Notes: generated by a model from the sequence alone, not told the origin. Positions 54,353 through 64,000 are shown, counted from the stretch's first letter. The stretch: DNA of 64,000 nt from JABAAE01 sp905480545 (GCA_943788025.1 CALSOR010000002.1:310001-374000); one strand, 5' to 3'. Numbers and translations: made by a program.

Positions 54353-56053
54353 ATGTTCAAAAGTTCTATCTGGGTTCCTTTGTTTTGCGTTTTTTGGCTG
54401 AACGCTTCACCTGCAAAATCACAAGACCGAATTACGGGACGCAGTTTTGCCACCCGATCCGAAGTCATTGCCCAAGACGCAATGGCGGCGACCAGCCAAC
54501 CGCTTGCGACACAGGTTGCACTGGAAATCATGCGTAAAGGTGGAAATGCGATCGACGCCGCGATTGCGGCTAACGCTACACTTGGACTGATGGAGCCAAC
54601 CGGTAACGGAATGGGTGGAGATCTGTTTGCAATGGTCTGGGATGCCAAGACTCAAAAACTGTACGGATTGAATGCGAGCGGGCGATCGCCTAAAGGACTC
54701 ACTCTTGAGGAACTAACAAAAGATGGACGCACATCGATTCCCTCGCTCGGTATGCTTCCGATATCCGTGCCAGGTTGTGTAGATGGTTGGTTTGAATTGC
54801 ATGCAAAGTTTGGCAAACTTCCCATGGATGAAGTTCTGGCTCCAGCGATCAAGTACTGTGAACAAGGCTTTCCTGTTTCAGAATTGATTGCCTATTACTG
54901 GGGTCGCAGTCGGTCGCTGGGCCGCTACGAAGGCTTCAAGGAGACGTTCTTACCAGGCGGCGAAGCCCCTAAAAAGGGCGAGATTTTTAAGAATCCCCGA
55001 TTGGCAAAAACACTCCAACGTCTTGCGACAGGCGGTCGAGACGTTTTCTACAAAGGTGAAATCGCAAAAGAAATCGATGCTTACATGAAAGCCAACAAAG
55101 GCTATTTACGATATGAAGACTTTGCGACGCACACATCGACATGGGTTGAACCCGTATCCGTGAATTACCACGGTTACGATCTTTGGGAATTACCGCCTAA
55201 CGGGCAGGGAATTGCTGCACTTCAAATGCTGCAAATTCTTAAGGGCTATGAACTGAAAAAATTTGGTTTTGGAAGCCCGGAACACATTCATTATTTCGTC
55301 GAGGCCAAAAAACTTGCATTCGAAGACCGGGCTCGATATTACGCTGACCCCGATTTTGCAAAGATCCCAGTCGAAAGACTCATTTCGGAAGAATACGCTG
55401 CCGAGCGCCGAAAACTGATTCGCAACCGTGCGGCTCGCAAATACGATGGCGGACTAAAGCAGCTGGAACATGGCGATACGATTTACCTAACAACCGCCGA
55501 CAAAGACCGCAACATGGTCTCGCTGATTCAAAGCAACTACCGCGGATTTGGATCGGGAATTTGCCCTGCGGATCTAGGCTTTTGCTTGCAAGACCGAGGC
55601 GAGTTATTTGACCTAACACCCGGTCGATTCAATTCCTATGAGCCAGGCAAACGACCATTTCACACGATCATCCCGGCATTTGTGACCCAAGATGGCAAAC
55701 CGTTTATGAGTTTCGGTGTGATGGGCGGCGCGACCCAACCACAAGGACACGCCCAGATCATGATCAACATGATCGACTTTGAAATGAATTTGCAGGAAGC
55801 TGGCGACGCTCCACGAATTTTACATAGTGGTTCCTCTCAACCAACCGGTGAGAGAATGACTGACGGTGGCAAACTAACGCTTGAAAGCGGCTTCGAATAC
55901 GAAACCATTCGCAGCCTGATGCGACGCGGTCATTCCATCGGCTATACCAACGGTGCGTACGGCGGCTACCAAGGCATCAAATATGATGCAAAGAACAATG
56001 TTTACTTTGGCGCATCTGAGTCCCGTAAAGATGGGCAAGCAGCGGGTTTCTAA
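54353..56053 (+). CDS. ggt: Gamma-glutamyltransferase, periplasmic
   Basis: The frame opens at 54095, but the ATG at 54353 starts a signal peptide (MFKSSIWVPLFCVFWLNASP). The 566-residue product is a gamma-glutamyltranspeptidase precursor: GGNAIDAAIAANATLGLMEP, GNGMGGDLFAMVW, WELPPNGQGIAALQMLQI. The self-processing nucleophile Thr is in HGDTIYLTTADKDRN, and SNYRGFGSGI and GVMGGATQPQGHAQIM form the small subunit. The enzyme cleaves gamma-glutamyl bonds of glutathione in the periplasm. No other glutathione gene is nearby. Confidence 0.92.
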   Translation: MFKSSIWVPLFCVFWLNASPAKSQDRITGRSFATRSEVIAQDAMAATSQPLATQVALEIMRKGGNAIDAAIAANATLGLMEPTGNGMGGDLFAMVWDAKTQKLYGLNASGRSPKGLTLEELTKDGRTSIPSLGMLPISVPGCVDGWFELHAKFGKLPMDEVLAPAIKYCEQGFPVSELIAYYWGRSRSLGRYEGFKETFLPGGEAPKKGEIFKNPRLAKTLQRLATGGRDVFYKGEIAKEIDAYMKANKGYLRYEDFATHTSTWVEPVSVNYHGYDLWELPPNGQGIAALQMLQILKGYELKKFGFGSPEHIHYFVEAKKLAFEDRARYYADPDFAKIPVERLISEEYAAERRKLIRNRAARKYDGGLKQLEHGDTIYLTTADKDRNMVSLIQSNYRGFGSGICPADLGFCLQDRGELFDLTPGRFNSYEPGKRPFHTIIPAFVTQDGKPFMSFGVMGGATQPQGHAQIMINMIDFEMNLQEAGDAPRILHSGSSQPTGERMTDGGKLTLESGFEYETIRSLMRRGHSIGYTNGAYGGYQGIKYDAKNNVYFGASESRKDGQAAGF

Positions 56054-56120
56054 AACCGTATTTTTGAAACGCCGGCATAGAACATTCGGAGTCAATTTGG
56101 CGAGTTGATCGCTTGATCAC

Positions 56121-56144
56121 CCAACGGATCAGCCAACGGATCAC
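56121..56144. repeat. Short tandem direct repeat
   Basis: CCAACGGATCA occurs twice in tandem with a one-base spacer, in the gap between the convergent ggt and PSCyt1 genes. A third related GATCAC lies just before it. Confidence 0.5.
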
Positions 56145-56193
56145 CCACGATAACGTTACAGAATCACCTGGCAGCTTTCCTGCACGTTGCGTT

Positions 56194-59100
56194 CTACTTT
56201 AAGTTTTGAAAATCGATGCTGGAAATCAGGATCTGACAGAATTGTTCCCAGTTCTGCTTGTACCGCTTTGCATCTAAATTCCCTTCACCAAAAAACCGTT
56301 TGGCGATTTCGATTTCGTCTATTTTTGGATTGCGTGCCAATGACAACTGATACGCATACGAAAGTTGCTGATTAAAATCCCCGGGCGCGTGATCGATAAC
56401 TCGCTTGGCGGCAAGTGACGAGTGCATCATGACGAACTTGCTGTTCATCATATAAAGAGCCTGAGTTGGCAATGTGCTAGAGTTGCGTTTTCCAGAGACA
56501 AGATTCGGGTTGGCAAAATCAAACACTTCAAAAAGATCATTCATCGTGTTCCGGAACACGGGCAAGTAAACGCTGCGACGACTGGACGTGTAATCGTAAC
56601 CGAATTCGGATTTGGTTTTCGGCTTGATTGCAGGGCCACCTTCTTTCAAATCAAGCTGCCCGCTAAACGAGAGGATTCGATCACGAATCGATTCAGCGTC
56701 GATTCGTTTTGCTGAGAAACGAGAAAGCCATTGATTGCGAGGATCGATTGTCTGGACACCGGCATCATTGGCTGAACTTTGCTGATAAGTTTTTGAAAGC
56801 ACGATTTGGCGCACCAGCTTTTTCGTTGACCAACCATTTTCCATTAATTCGCGTGACAAATAATCTAATAGCAAGGGATGCGTTGGACGCGAGCCCATGA
56901 CGCCGAAATTATCAGGGCTATCAACAATCCCTCGCCCAAACAACCAGCTCCATACTCGATTGGAGTAAACTCGCGCCGTCAGCGGGTGTCGTTTGTCAGT
57001 CAACCATTTCGCAAGTTCAAGTCGTCCAGATGTTTTGATTTCACTAAAGTTGCCAAACGTCCCAATCACTTGAAGGGCATTCCGTTTAACCGGTTCTCCG
57101 GTTTTGTGGACGTCTCCTCGAATACATACGTAAAAATCTTCTGTTTTTGGCTCGTCACGCACCGACATTACTTTGTCGGGTGAAAGCGGTCTGGATTTCT
57201 CCAGCAAAGCAAGTTTCTTTTTGGCGACATCAAGTTGCCGCCGCAGCTTTTTCACCATTCGTTGCCGTTGCTCGGAATCCGGGTCTGGCTTTGTCGAAAA
57301 GGGGAACAGGTGAACGGCATCGGCGATCGTAACGTCTGGCCCCTTGTTAGAAACGATCGTTACCGTTATCCCTTGCCCACGTTTTAGCTCAAATTGCTTC
57401 AATTCCTGAAAGTGCTTGTTGATTGGCGGCGTCACTTTCTGATTGACCTTGAATTGAAGTTCTTGATTGTCAATGCTGACCAGATATTTGGCAGCGGCTG
57501 TTCGGTTGGCTGCCGCAGTGTAAGCGACTCGCAGCGAAAAGAGACCGTCGTTAGGAGCAATCAGGTGATAAGTCACCGTCGCGTTTGGATCAACCGAATG
57601 GTGGTATGACTTCCCGATGAACGGTTTTGTATAAACGCTCGAAACCCAATTTCCTTTTCGGTCGGCGTCCGTTTCATCAACGACCATCCCTTTGAATGAC
57701 TTCAAGTTATTTGCCACAAACGAATCCGTCGACGCGGCAGCATTGATTCGCGAATTCAGTTCTTCGATTTCTTTCTTCTGCACCTGCACTTCTGTTTTGT
57801 ACTGATTTAGCCGTTCTTGCACATCGGGTGAAAGCGGCAATTCCGTCGTTACAAAATTGGAAACATTGCCGGGCAATAACGATTTTGTGCTACGAAAAAT
57901 TCCAGCGAGCGCATAGTAATCAGTCGTTGGAATTGGATCGAATTTATGATCATGGCAACGAGCGCAACTGACCGTCATCCCCATGAATGCACGACTTGAA
58001 ACATTGATCTGCTCGTCCACCACTTCCATCCGCAAAAGCTCTTTATCCTGAAGCTCGTAGTTGTGCGGACCCAGCATCAGAAATCCGGTCGCAGTGATTG
58101 CATCTTTCTTTTGTTGTATCGAATCGGTTTCGATTAAATCACCCGCAAGCTGCTCAGTCACAAATTGGTCAAATGGCTTGTCGCGATTAAACGACGCAAT
58201 CACATAGTCACGATAACGCCAAGCCTCATTCAACAAGAGGATTCGACCGCCGCCACTACTGTCGGCGTAACGAGCCACATCCAACCAACGTCGCCCAAAC
58301 CGCTCTCCGAAACGACGGGACGCAAGCAACTGATCAACGATCTCAACGTAAGAGATATTTCCGGAATTAAAGCTGGCAATTATTTCTGGCGAAGGTGGCA
58401 AGCCGATCAAATCAAAATAGACGCGTTCTAGCAAATCCACTTTTGAAGCAGGTTCTGAGAAATTCAATCCGTTTGTCTTAAGCTTTTCAAAAATGTACCG
58501 ATCAATGTCTGAAGCAAATGGGCTGTCGGCTTTAGATGGATCGACGGGTGCAAGGGGTTGAAAGCTCCAGAACTCGCGCCCTTTTTTTAGATCGATCGAT
58601 TCCTTTACGATGGCTTTTCCCTTCGATCGAGGATCGAAGGCTCCATCGGCAATCCATTTTTCGAAATCGCGAATCGTTTCCGCCGGTAATTTGCCGTCTG
58701 GAGGCATTTCCAGATCGTCGTATTTAAGCGCTGAAAGCAAAATGCTTTCTTCCGTCTTCGACGGCACAATTGCAGGGCCGAGGTCGCCGCCCGACCGCAA
58801 TCCTGCTTTGGAATCGAGCACCAGGTTACCACCAAGTTCCTCTGAATCCGAAGAATGACATTGATAACAATGCTCAATCAAAACGGGGCGAATCTTGCTT
58901 TCAAAGAATTCAATTTTTTCGGCATCGTCCGTTTGAACCGGCGCCCTAACAGAAGCGGTTAATACGGGACTAGAAATCGGGGGAGCTTGCGCGATTCCCT
59001 GATTGACGAAAAGCCCCAAAGCAACAATCAAAGCCAAGGCGTTCCAACGCCTTACAACAATCGATTTGTCAAATCCTAAGTCGCCCAAACCAGTTCGGCT

Positions 59101-59214
59101 GAATAGGCTCTGTTTCGAAAGATCATCTGCATCGTCAAGACTTAAAAATGGACGCTGCCACGAGAACTTTACCACCTGATGCTTTCCAAGTTTGAGGAAT
59201 GATTCGAGAAGCAA
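56194..59214 (-). CDS. PSCyt1/DUF1549/DUF1553 planctomycete cytochrome-like protein
   Basis: This 1006-codon protein has the classic planctomycete layout. A PSCyt1 domain with heme motif CYQCHSSDSEELGG lies near residues 120-200, then DUF1549 (GLPPSPEIIASF, RRWLDVARYADSSG) with a second CxxCH (SCARCHDHKFDPI). DUF1553 is C-terminal (LAKWLTDKRHPLTARVYSNR, VWSWLFGRGIV). The start at 59214 is a TTG and is uncertain: a signal-peptide-like segment (WNALALIVALGLFVNQGIAQ) begins near residue 58, so the true start may be downstream. These proteins are exported and abundant in planctomycetes, but their role is unknown. Confidence 0.88.
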   Translation of the reverse strand: MLLESFLKLGKHQVVKFSWQRPFLSLDDADDLSKQSLFSRTGLGDLGFDKSIVVRRWNALALIVALGLFVNQGIAQAPPISSPVLTASVRAPVQTDDAEKIEFFESKIRPVLIEHCYQCHSSDSEELGGNLVLDSKAGLRSGGDLGPAIVPSKTEESILLSALKYDDLEMPPDGKLPAETIRDFEKWIADGAFDPRSKGKAIVKESIDLKKGREFWSFQPLAPVDPSKADSPFASDIDRYIFEKLKTNGLNFSEPASKVDLLERVYFDLIGLPPSPEIIASFNSGNISYVEIVDQLLASRRFGERFGRRWLDVARYADSSGGGRILLLNEAWRYRDYVIASFNRDKPFDQFVTEQLAGDLIETDSIQQKKDAITATGFLMLGPHNYELQDKELLRMEVVDEQINVSSRAFMGMTVSCARCHDHKFDPIPTTDYYALAGIFRSTKSLLPGNVSNFVTTELPLSPDVQERLNQYKTEVQVQKKEIEELNSRINAAASTDSFVANNLKSFKGMVVDETDADRKGNWVSSVYTKPFIGKSYHHSVDPNATVTYHLIAPNDGLFSLRVAYTAAANRTAAAKYLVSIDNQELQFKVNQKVTPPINKHFQELKQFELKRGQGITVTIVSNKGPDVTIADAVHLFPFSTKPDPDSEQRQRMVKKLRRQLDVAKKKLALLEKSRPLSPDKVMSVRDEPKTEDFYVCIRGDVHKTGEPVKRNALQVIGTFGNFSEIKTSGRLELAKWLTDKRHPLTARVYSNRVWSWLFGRGIVDSPDNFGVMGSRPTHPLLLDYLSRELMENGWSTKKLVRQIVLSKTYQQSSANDAGVQTIDPRNQWLSRFSAKRIDAESIRDRILSFSGQLDLKEGGPAIKPKTKSEFGYDYTSSRRSVYLPVFRNTMNDLFEVFDFANPNLVSGKRNSSTLPTQALYMMNSKFVMMHSSLAAKRVIDHAPGDFNQQLSYAYQLSLARNPKIDEIEIAKRFFGEGNLDAKRYKQNWEQFCQILISSIDFQNLK

Positions 59215-59272
59215 AGCTACGCACGTTTTAGAATCTCGGTCCGCTCAAATACTGGTTGACCCAAAGTGTGGA

Positions 59273-61558
59273 TTAACCCATCACTTTAAGATTCTGATTT
59301 GCCAGCATGTTTAAAACTTCTTCCAGTCCAATTTCATCAGAGCCCAAGTCTTCAGCCGAACCAAATTGGCTCGAAAACTCCAATTCTGAGGGCTCAGCAC
59401 TCACTGACGAAGATTCAAAACCAAAGGCAAAATCGTTTGAGCGAGTTGTCCCTTGCGATTCCACAAATGCGAGGTCGAGCCCACTGACCGAGCGATCCAA
59501 ATCAAATTCCGTGGAATCTACTCGACGCCATTGAATGCTTGCGATACGAGACTTGTCGAATTGATCACCGAAAAAGAAATTCTGTTTCGAAATCCCACCC
59601 GAATTGTTTTGATTTAATAAGGCTTCCGAGCCATCATCCGAACCGCCGAATCCGCTGCCACCCGAATTGCCACCATAATTCTGAGCAAGGTACAGCGTCC
59701 GAGCCGCATCAATTCCGCCGACGGAATCTGATCCGGAAATATCTCTGATCGCACCCTCAACAATAAAGTGCCTTACAAGACTCGGCGAAAACTCAGCGTT
59801 TACCGATAAAACCATCGCCGCCAATCCAGACACGAAGGGCGCCGAAGAACTTGTACCACTGTATCGACCATAGCCGTTGTTAGGCAAAGTGCTGTAGACA
59901 TTAACGCCCGGCGCATCAACCTGAACGGCGCCACTCTCACCGACATAGTTGCTGAACCAAGCACGAGCATCATTGGTGTTGTGAGCGCCAACCGAAATAA
60001 CGTTTGACATCGCCGCACTGTGACGTGCCGGATAAAGCGGTTGCTCCAAACCACCGTTTCCAGTTGCAGCCACGACGAAGACGCCATTGGCATTTGCGTA
60101 GGCAATCGCAGCACGAACCGAGTAGTTATATTCTCCGCCGATACTCAGATTGACAATGTCGGCACCATTATCAACCGCGTAATAAATACCACGTGCCAAT
60201 TGGCTAAAGTCACCATCACCGGCATCATCCAAAACGCGAACCGGCATGATCTTGGCATCGTGGGCGATCCCGGTCGCACCGTAACTGTTTTGAGCTGCCG
60301 AAACGATTCCGGCGACATGCGTTCCATGTCCGTTTTCATCAAGCGGCTTGTTGTCATCTGCCGTGAAATCCCAGCCGTGGACATCATCGACATAGCCGTT
60401 CTCGTCGTTGTCGATGCCGTCACCGGCAATCTCTTTTGAATTTTTCCACATCTGACTCTTCAGATCGCGGTGGTTGTAATCGACACCTGAATCGATGATC
60501 GCGACCACAACGTCATCTCCCGTATGACCTGCTGTCCAAGCCTCCGGCGCGTAAACGCTATTGACGTTCCGGTCGCGTGAAACAGTTCCGTAGTAATCGA
60601 CATTCGGTAACCGTTCATCAAATTCGGCTGGATCTGCGGAAACCGTCAATTGGTAGTCAATGCTACCACCAATCATCTCAATGCCGAAAATATAGATCCC
60701 GGGCGAAATATCATTGGAAAGGCGTTCCGTCGTTTTACCAGGATTCGAAGAACTTCCAAGCAGGTTTTTATTGACGTCGTAAAGATGAAGGTCGCCGTTG
60801 CCGGTTAGTTGACTGAGAATTGCACGCATGTTGACGAATTGATCAACATAAAATTGGTAGTAGTCAAATTTGTCACCATTACCAACCCATCCGGCAATTC
60901 GAATATCATTGTCTTCATCAAGTTCACCAAGGTCAGTCGGGTTGTCCAAATCATTGCCGCCGGCGTCCGGTCGCAAATCAACCGGTACGATTCGGAGGTC
61001 GTAGTCACCCGATTGCTGGCCATCGAATGCATCGACACGAATGAAATACGTTCCAGGTTCTAAATCCGCACGTATGAACTCATCCTTTGCTCCGGCCTGC
61101 AGTGACCACTTGATCAAGTCCTTGTTACCATCAAGCAACCGCAACTCTGCGTCAGCCTCAAGATTATGAAGCTTGACTCGGACGCTGGTGGGCTGAGTCA
61201 AACGAAACTCGAAGATATCTTTTCGATCACCGCGACCGACGTAGTCTTGAATCTTCTTTATGCCAGCTAGTCTGCCAAGATCCTTTGCTGTGCGATACGT
61301 GTTGTCACTCTTATCAACGGTCTTGTTCTCCGTTATCGCCTGCGCTGTCAAATCCGGCGAGGGTATTCCAGCCACTGCGGTGTTTTCCTCCGCAACCGAA
61401 CCAATCGGTGAAGAAGCCTTCGCAGCATCAGATAGCATCAACGCATCGGTATCCAAGACGGACATCGATGAGAGTACGATTCGATCCTCAAGGAACTCGA
61501 ATCCTGAACCGATTAGATTTTGTTTCCAGCGAACGCCAGCATTTTTTTGACTCTTCAC
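59273..61558 (-). CDS. Secreted subtilisin-like (S8) protease with two PPC domains
   Basis: The 761-residue protein starts at a GTG with GGAA upstream. Its N-terminus (FEFLEDRIVLSS) matches the LEPR/LEDR-type sorting motif of large exported planctomycete proteins. Two PPC-like beta domains (residues about 85-195 and 200-310) precede the catalytic domain. The triad is D356 (VAIIDSGVD), H411 (NGHGTHVAG) and S570 (GTSSSAPFVSG); N501 in ATGNGG forms the oxyanion hole. A Gly/Ser-rich C-terminal tail follows. PPC domains are usually C-terminal, so N-terminal placement here is notable. Probable function is extracellular protein degradation. Confidence 0.9.
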   Translation of the reverse strand: MKSQKNAGVRWKQNLIGSGFEFLEDRIVLSSMSVLDTDALMLSDAAKASSPIGSVAEENTAVAGIPSPDLTAQAITENKTVDKSDNTYRTAKDLGRLAGIKKIQDYVGRGDRKDIFEFRLTQPTSVRVKLHNLEADAELRLLDGNKDLIKWSLQAGAKDEFIRADLEPGTYFIRVDAFDGQQSGDYDLRIVPVDLRPDAGGNDLDNPTDLGELDEDNDIRIAGWVGNGDKFDYYQFYVDQFVNMRAILSQLTGNGDLHLYDVNKNLLGSSSNPGKTTERLSNDISPGIYIFGIEMIGGSIDYQLTVSADPAEFDERLPNVDYYGTVSRDRNVNSVYAPEAWTAGHTGDDVVVAIIDSGVDYNHRDLKSQMWKNSKEIAGDGIDNDENGYVDDVHGWDFTADDNKPLDENGHGTHVAGIVSAAQNSYGATGIAHDAKIMPVRVLDDAGDGDFSQLARGIYYAVDNGADIVNLSIGGEYNYSVRAAIAYANANGVFVVAATGNGGLEQPLYPARHSAAMSNVISVGAHNTNDARAWFSNYVGESGAVQVDAPGVNVYSTLPNNGYGRYSGTSSSAPFVSGLAAMVLSVNAEFSPSLVRHFIVEGAIRDISGSDSVGGIDAARTLYLAQNYGGNSGGSGFGGSDDGSEALLNQNNSGGISKQNFFFGDQFDKSRIASIQWRRVDSTEFDLDRSVSGLDLAFVESQGTTRSNDFAFGFESSSVSAEPSELEFSSQFGSAEDLGSDEIGLEEVLNMLANQNLKVMG

Positions 61559-61812
61559 TTCAAGTTCCGGATAACGTGACGGTCAAATTTGATAAGAAAA
61601 TAACACTTAAAGCCTACCATTATCTCGCGTAGAAATCTAGTTTTTCGGAGTTTGACGGGAAAATTAATCGTTTCGTGTAATCGACAGTAATGGGATGACG
61701 ATAAACTTTAGAGTCCCGAATTTCCTATCATTATTGAGATATCCGCTAGAATACGGGTTTTACAACGAAATCTCTGGAAACTGCTAGCGTTTTCTTTCGC
61801 GTATCCGCAAAA

Positions 61813-64000
61813 ATGACTTCTGAAACTGACCCCACAAAAAACCCGGATCCTGGCCCGACGCCTTCAGTCGAGCGTCAGTTTGTCGGAACCTCGTCGTTGC
61901 CACCTCAGATTTCAGCGGATGCAGGGAATCCTCCAACCTCGCAACAGCCAGCGGACGTCCGGCCGACGCCGCAACAAGCCCCGCAAGCTGGCAACAGTCA
62001 ATCTGCCAACGCAGACGAACAGCTTATCCAGCAAACCAAGATCCAAATCAGGACTTTGGTCAACGAGATCCAGCAACTCGCCCAATCGGACTGTTCCGTA
62101 GAAGAGTTTTACGACGGATTTCTATCCCGTGTCACGAGTGCTCTCGCCTCGATGGGCGGAGCGATTTGGCGAGTCAACGATAACGGTCGGCTTGAGCTTC
62201 AGTTTCAAATTAACTTGTCGCAAACCGAATTGGCCGGCGATGAAAAAGCCCAGCTGTCACACGATCTCTTGCTCCGCAAGATCACCAACTCCAATGAACC
62301 CGTTTTGGTGCAGCCGAATTCCGGAGCGGGAGGATCGGATGACGCCGGAAATCCAACATCATCATTGTTAGTGATTGAAAGATTGGTCGTTGACCAAAAG
62401 GTCGTCGGGTTGGTCGAAGTCTTTCAAAGGCCCGGAAGCGGCCCAACAACCCAACGCGGCTACCTGCGGTTCCTCGTTCAGATGTGCGAAATTGCCAGCG
62501 ACTTTTTGAAAAACAGAAAGATCCGCACCTACCAAGAGCAGCAGGAGCTATGGGAAAAACTTGAGCAGTTTATTCGAGCTTCCCATCATGGCCTCGATCC
62601 AAAGCAGACCGCCTACACAATCGTGAATGAAGGGCGTCGTCTGGTTGATTGTGATCGAGTTAGCTACGCCAAGAAGGAGGGCCGCAAATATACGATTGAA
62701 GTCGTCAGCGGGCTTGATTCGATTGACCGCAGAGCCGACGAAATCAAAAAACTCGGTGCGCTTGCCACATCGGTTGTCAAAGGTGAAAAGGAGCTTTGGT
62801 ACAACGGCGACACTGAAAGCCTACCGCCCCAAATTGAAAAAAAGCTGCACGACTACGTCGATCGCTCACATTCCAAAGTTGTTTGCGTTATTCCCCTACG
62901 CGAAACCCAAAAGAATGACATCGTTGAAGATCCAGAACCAGACAAAAACAATACCAAGAAAGACATCTTGGGAGCGTTGATTTTCGAACGTCTTGGCGAT
63001 ACCCGAATTGACAACTCTTTCAAAAAACGAGTTGAAGTCGTTTCAGCCCACGCTTGTGACTCGCTCACAAACTCAATTAAGCACAACAGCATCTTTCTCA
63101 TGCCTCTGTGGCAGACAATCGGACGGACCAAAGTGTTCTCACAATCCGCATTGCCACGGTGGGCGATTGTGCTGTCTATCCTGGCGATTGTCACATCGCT
63201 TCTTTGCTTTCTACCATGGAATTTCGAATTATCTGCTGATGGCAAGCTAATTCCCGTGACACGTTTTGAGATTTACTCTCCGTACGACGGCCAGGTCGAT
63301 TTAGGATTAACCCCAAACGCAGATGGCGAGTATTTTGTCGATGCTAATCAGGCCTTCGCACGGATTCGCAGCATCGATCTTCAAGCGGAGCTGACCAAGG
63401 TCGAATCGGATCTTACCCTGGAACGAACAAGTTATCAGGGCAAGATCAACGAACGAAAAAACAACTCGGATTTAACCGATGCCGAAAACGCCAAACTTGC
63501 CCAAGAAATCCAGGCTGCGGCAGCAAGATACAACGGGCTGCTGGCTGAAAGAACGCTTCTGAAAACAAAAATTGAAGGCCTCAATGTCGCGTCAAATGGA
63601 AGCGGTCGAATCGTCGACTGGCAGATCGAAAACAAGCTTCAGGATCGTCAGGTCTCTCGCGGCGAACACTTGATGACCATCGTTGACGAAGAAGGCGAAT
63701 GGGAGATCGAACTTGAAATGCTTGAGAAAAAATTTGGACACCTTGCGAATGCCCGTGCGGAATTAAAGGGACAAAAAGTCACTTTCGTATTGTCTTCTTT
63801 GCCGAATGAGAAATTCACCGGAGAAGTCCGATCAATCGATCAAAAAGCGGATGTTCGCAGTGAAAAAGGAAATGTCATTCTTGTGAAGGTAAAGATTGAC
63901 AAGGAAGACGTCCCTGAATCCCTTCGACTTTACGGTGCAACCGTCTCGGCAAGAATTTATTGCGGAGAGCGCCCTTTGGGGTATGTTCTTTTTCGTGAAG
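61813..64000 (+). CDS. GAF-domain HlyD-type membrane fusion protein, 3' end cut off by the window edge
   Basis: The frame is open from the ATG at 61813 to base 64000, giving more than 729 residues. It starts MTSETDPTKNPDPGPTPSVE, with a Pro/Gln-rich linker, and has two GAF-like regions (about 80-230 and 245-430; EFYDGFLSRVTSALASMGGA, TAYTIVNEGRRLVDCDRVSY). One membrane helix follows (LPRWAIVLSILAIVTSLLCF, about 448-470). An HlyD-like periplasmic part comes next (FEIYSPYDGQVDLG, coiled coil about 525-585, then GSGRIVDWQIENKLQDRQVS). Such proteins adapt efflux or secretion machines; GAF input at the cytoplasmic side is unusual. The partner gene is outside the window. Confidence 0.8.
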   Translation, partial: MTSETDPTKNPDPGPTPSVERQFVGTSSLPPQISADAGNPPTSQQPADVRPTPQQAPQAGNSQSANADEQLIQQTKIQIRTLVNEIQQLAQSDCSVEEFYDGFLSRVTSALASMGGAIWRVNDNGRLELQFQINLSQTELAGDEKAQLSHDLLLRKITNSNEPVLVQPNSGAGGSDDAGNPTSSLLVIERLVVDQKVVGLVEVFQRPGSGPTTQRGYLRFLVQMCEIASDFLKNRKIRTYQEQQELWEKLEQFIRASHHGLDPKQTAYTIVNEGRRLVDCDRVSYAKKEGRKYTIEVVSGLDSIDRRADEIKKLGALATSVVKGEKELWYNGDTESLPPQIEKKLHDYVDRSHSKVVCVIPLRETQKNDIVEDPEPDKNNTKKDILGALIFERLGDTRIDNSFKKRVEVVSAHACDSLTNSIKHNSIFLMPLWQTIGRTKVFSQSALPRWAIVLSILAIVTSLLCFLPWNFELSADGKLIPVTRFEIYSPYDGQVDLGLTPNADGEYFVDANQAFARIRSIDLQAELTKVESDLTLERTSYQGKINERKNNSDLTDAENAKLAQEIQAAAARYNGLLAERTLLKTKIEGLNVASNGSGRIVDWQIENKLQDRQVSRGEHLMTIVDEEGEWEIELEMLEKKFGHLANARAELKGQKVTFVLSSLPNEKFTGEVRSIDQKADVRSEKGNVILVKVKIDKEDVPESLRLYGATVSARIYCGERPLGYVLFRE

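Noticed and set aside
1..64000. CRISPR arrays, insertion sequences, tRNA or rRNA genes
   Set aside because: I found no regularly spaced direct repeats, transposase-like ORFs, cloverleaf sequences or rRNA segments while reading the window.

Overview
The window looks like chromosomal DNA from a planctomycete, probably a Pirellulales-type marine bacterium. The signs are two secreted sulfatases, a DUF1559 protein, a PSCyt1/DUF1549/DUF1553 cytochrome-like protein, a subtilase with an N-terminal LEDRIVLSS motif of the planctomycete LEPR/LEDR type, long secreted BNR-repeat proteins, poorly conserved ribosome binding sites and many non-ATG starts. The taxonomic placement is inference from gene content. 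I saw no rRNA, tRNA, CRISPR array, insertion sequence or phage gene. Both edges cut genes: a ceramidase-like gene on the left and a GAF/HlyD-type membrane fusion protein on the right.

Layout. 1-16 kb is a loose mix: ceramidase-like protein, a decayed gene remnant, a BNR/sortilin-like propeller protein, a YebC/YeeN-type regulator, a sugar-phosphate isomerase/epimerase-like protein, a nitrilase, a GT39-type glycosyltransferase with TPRs, a sulfatase, a DUF1559 fusion and two unknown proteins. 16.4-28.3 kb is mostly a Bat (aerotolerance-type) operon: MoxR, DUF58, a BatD-like membrane protein, BatA, a BatB-TPR fusion, a coiled-coil ORF that appears to be the frameshifted tail of the fusion, BatD and BatE. 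A LysM protein lies convergent to it. 29-40 kb holds an SGNH hydrolase remnant, an acyl/acetoacetyl-CoA synthetase-like gene with a coding minisatellite, a flavin reductase, an alcohol dehydrogenase, an iduronate-sulfatase-like gene and a 1300-residue MFS/acyltransferase/acyl-ACP-synthetase fusion.

40-49 kb holds the most unusual material: a prepilin peptidase homologue that seems to lack the second catalytic aspartate; a Dnmt2-type cytosine-5 methyltransferase followed by a small coupled ORF and a TPR/lectin-like secreted protein; an HD-domain protein; a QueC homologue without its zinc cysteines whose start codon overlaps that of a divergent sarcosine-oxidase-like gene; and a membrane-anchored MutS-type ATPase. 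49.6-53.5 kb is a compact four-gene ABC operon (ATPase, permease, ATPase, permease). 53.5-64 kb encodes a zinc-ribbon membrane protein, gamma-glutamyltransferase, the PSCyt1 protein, the subtilase and the start of the GAF/HlyD protein.

How they work together. The Bat cluster is one transcription unit by its spacing and overlaps. The ABC genes form one exporter-like unit. The sulfatases, ceramidase, BNR, PSCyt1 and subtilase genes fit a secreted polymer-degrading lifestyle. The Dnmt2 homologue close to a queuosine-pathway homologue is suggestive, because queuosine stimulates Dnmt2 in eukaryotes, but nothing in the sequence proves a functional link here. I found no clearly new multi-gene system; the best leads are individual degenerate or fused proteins.
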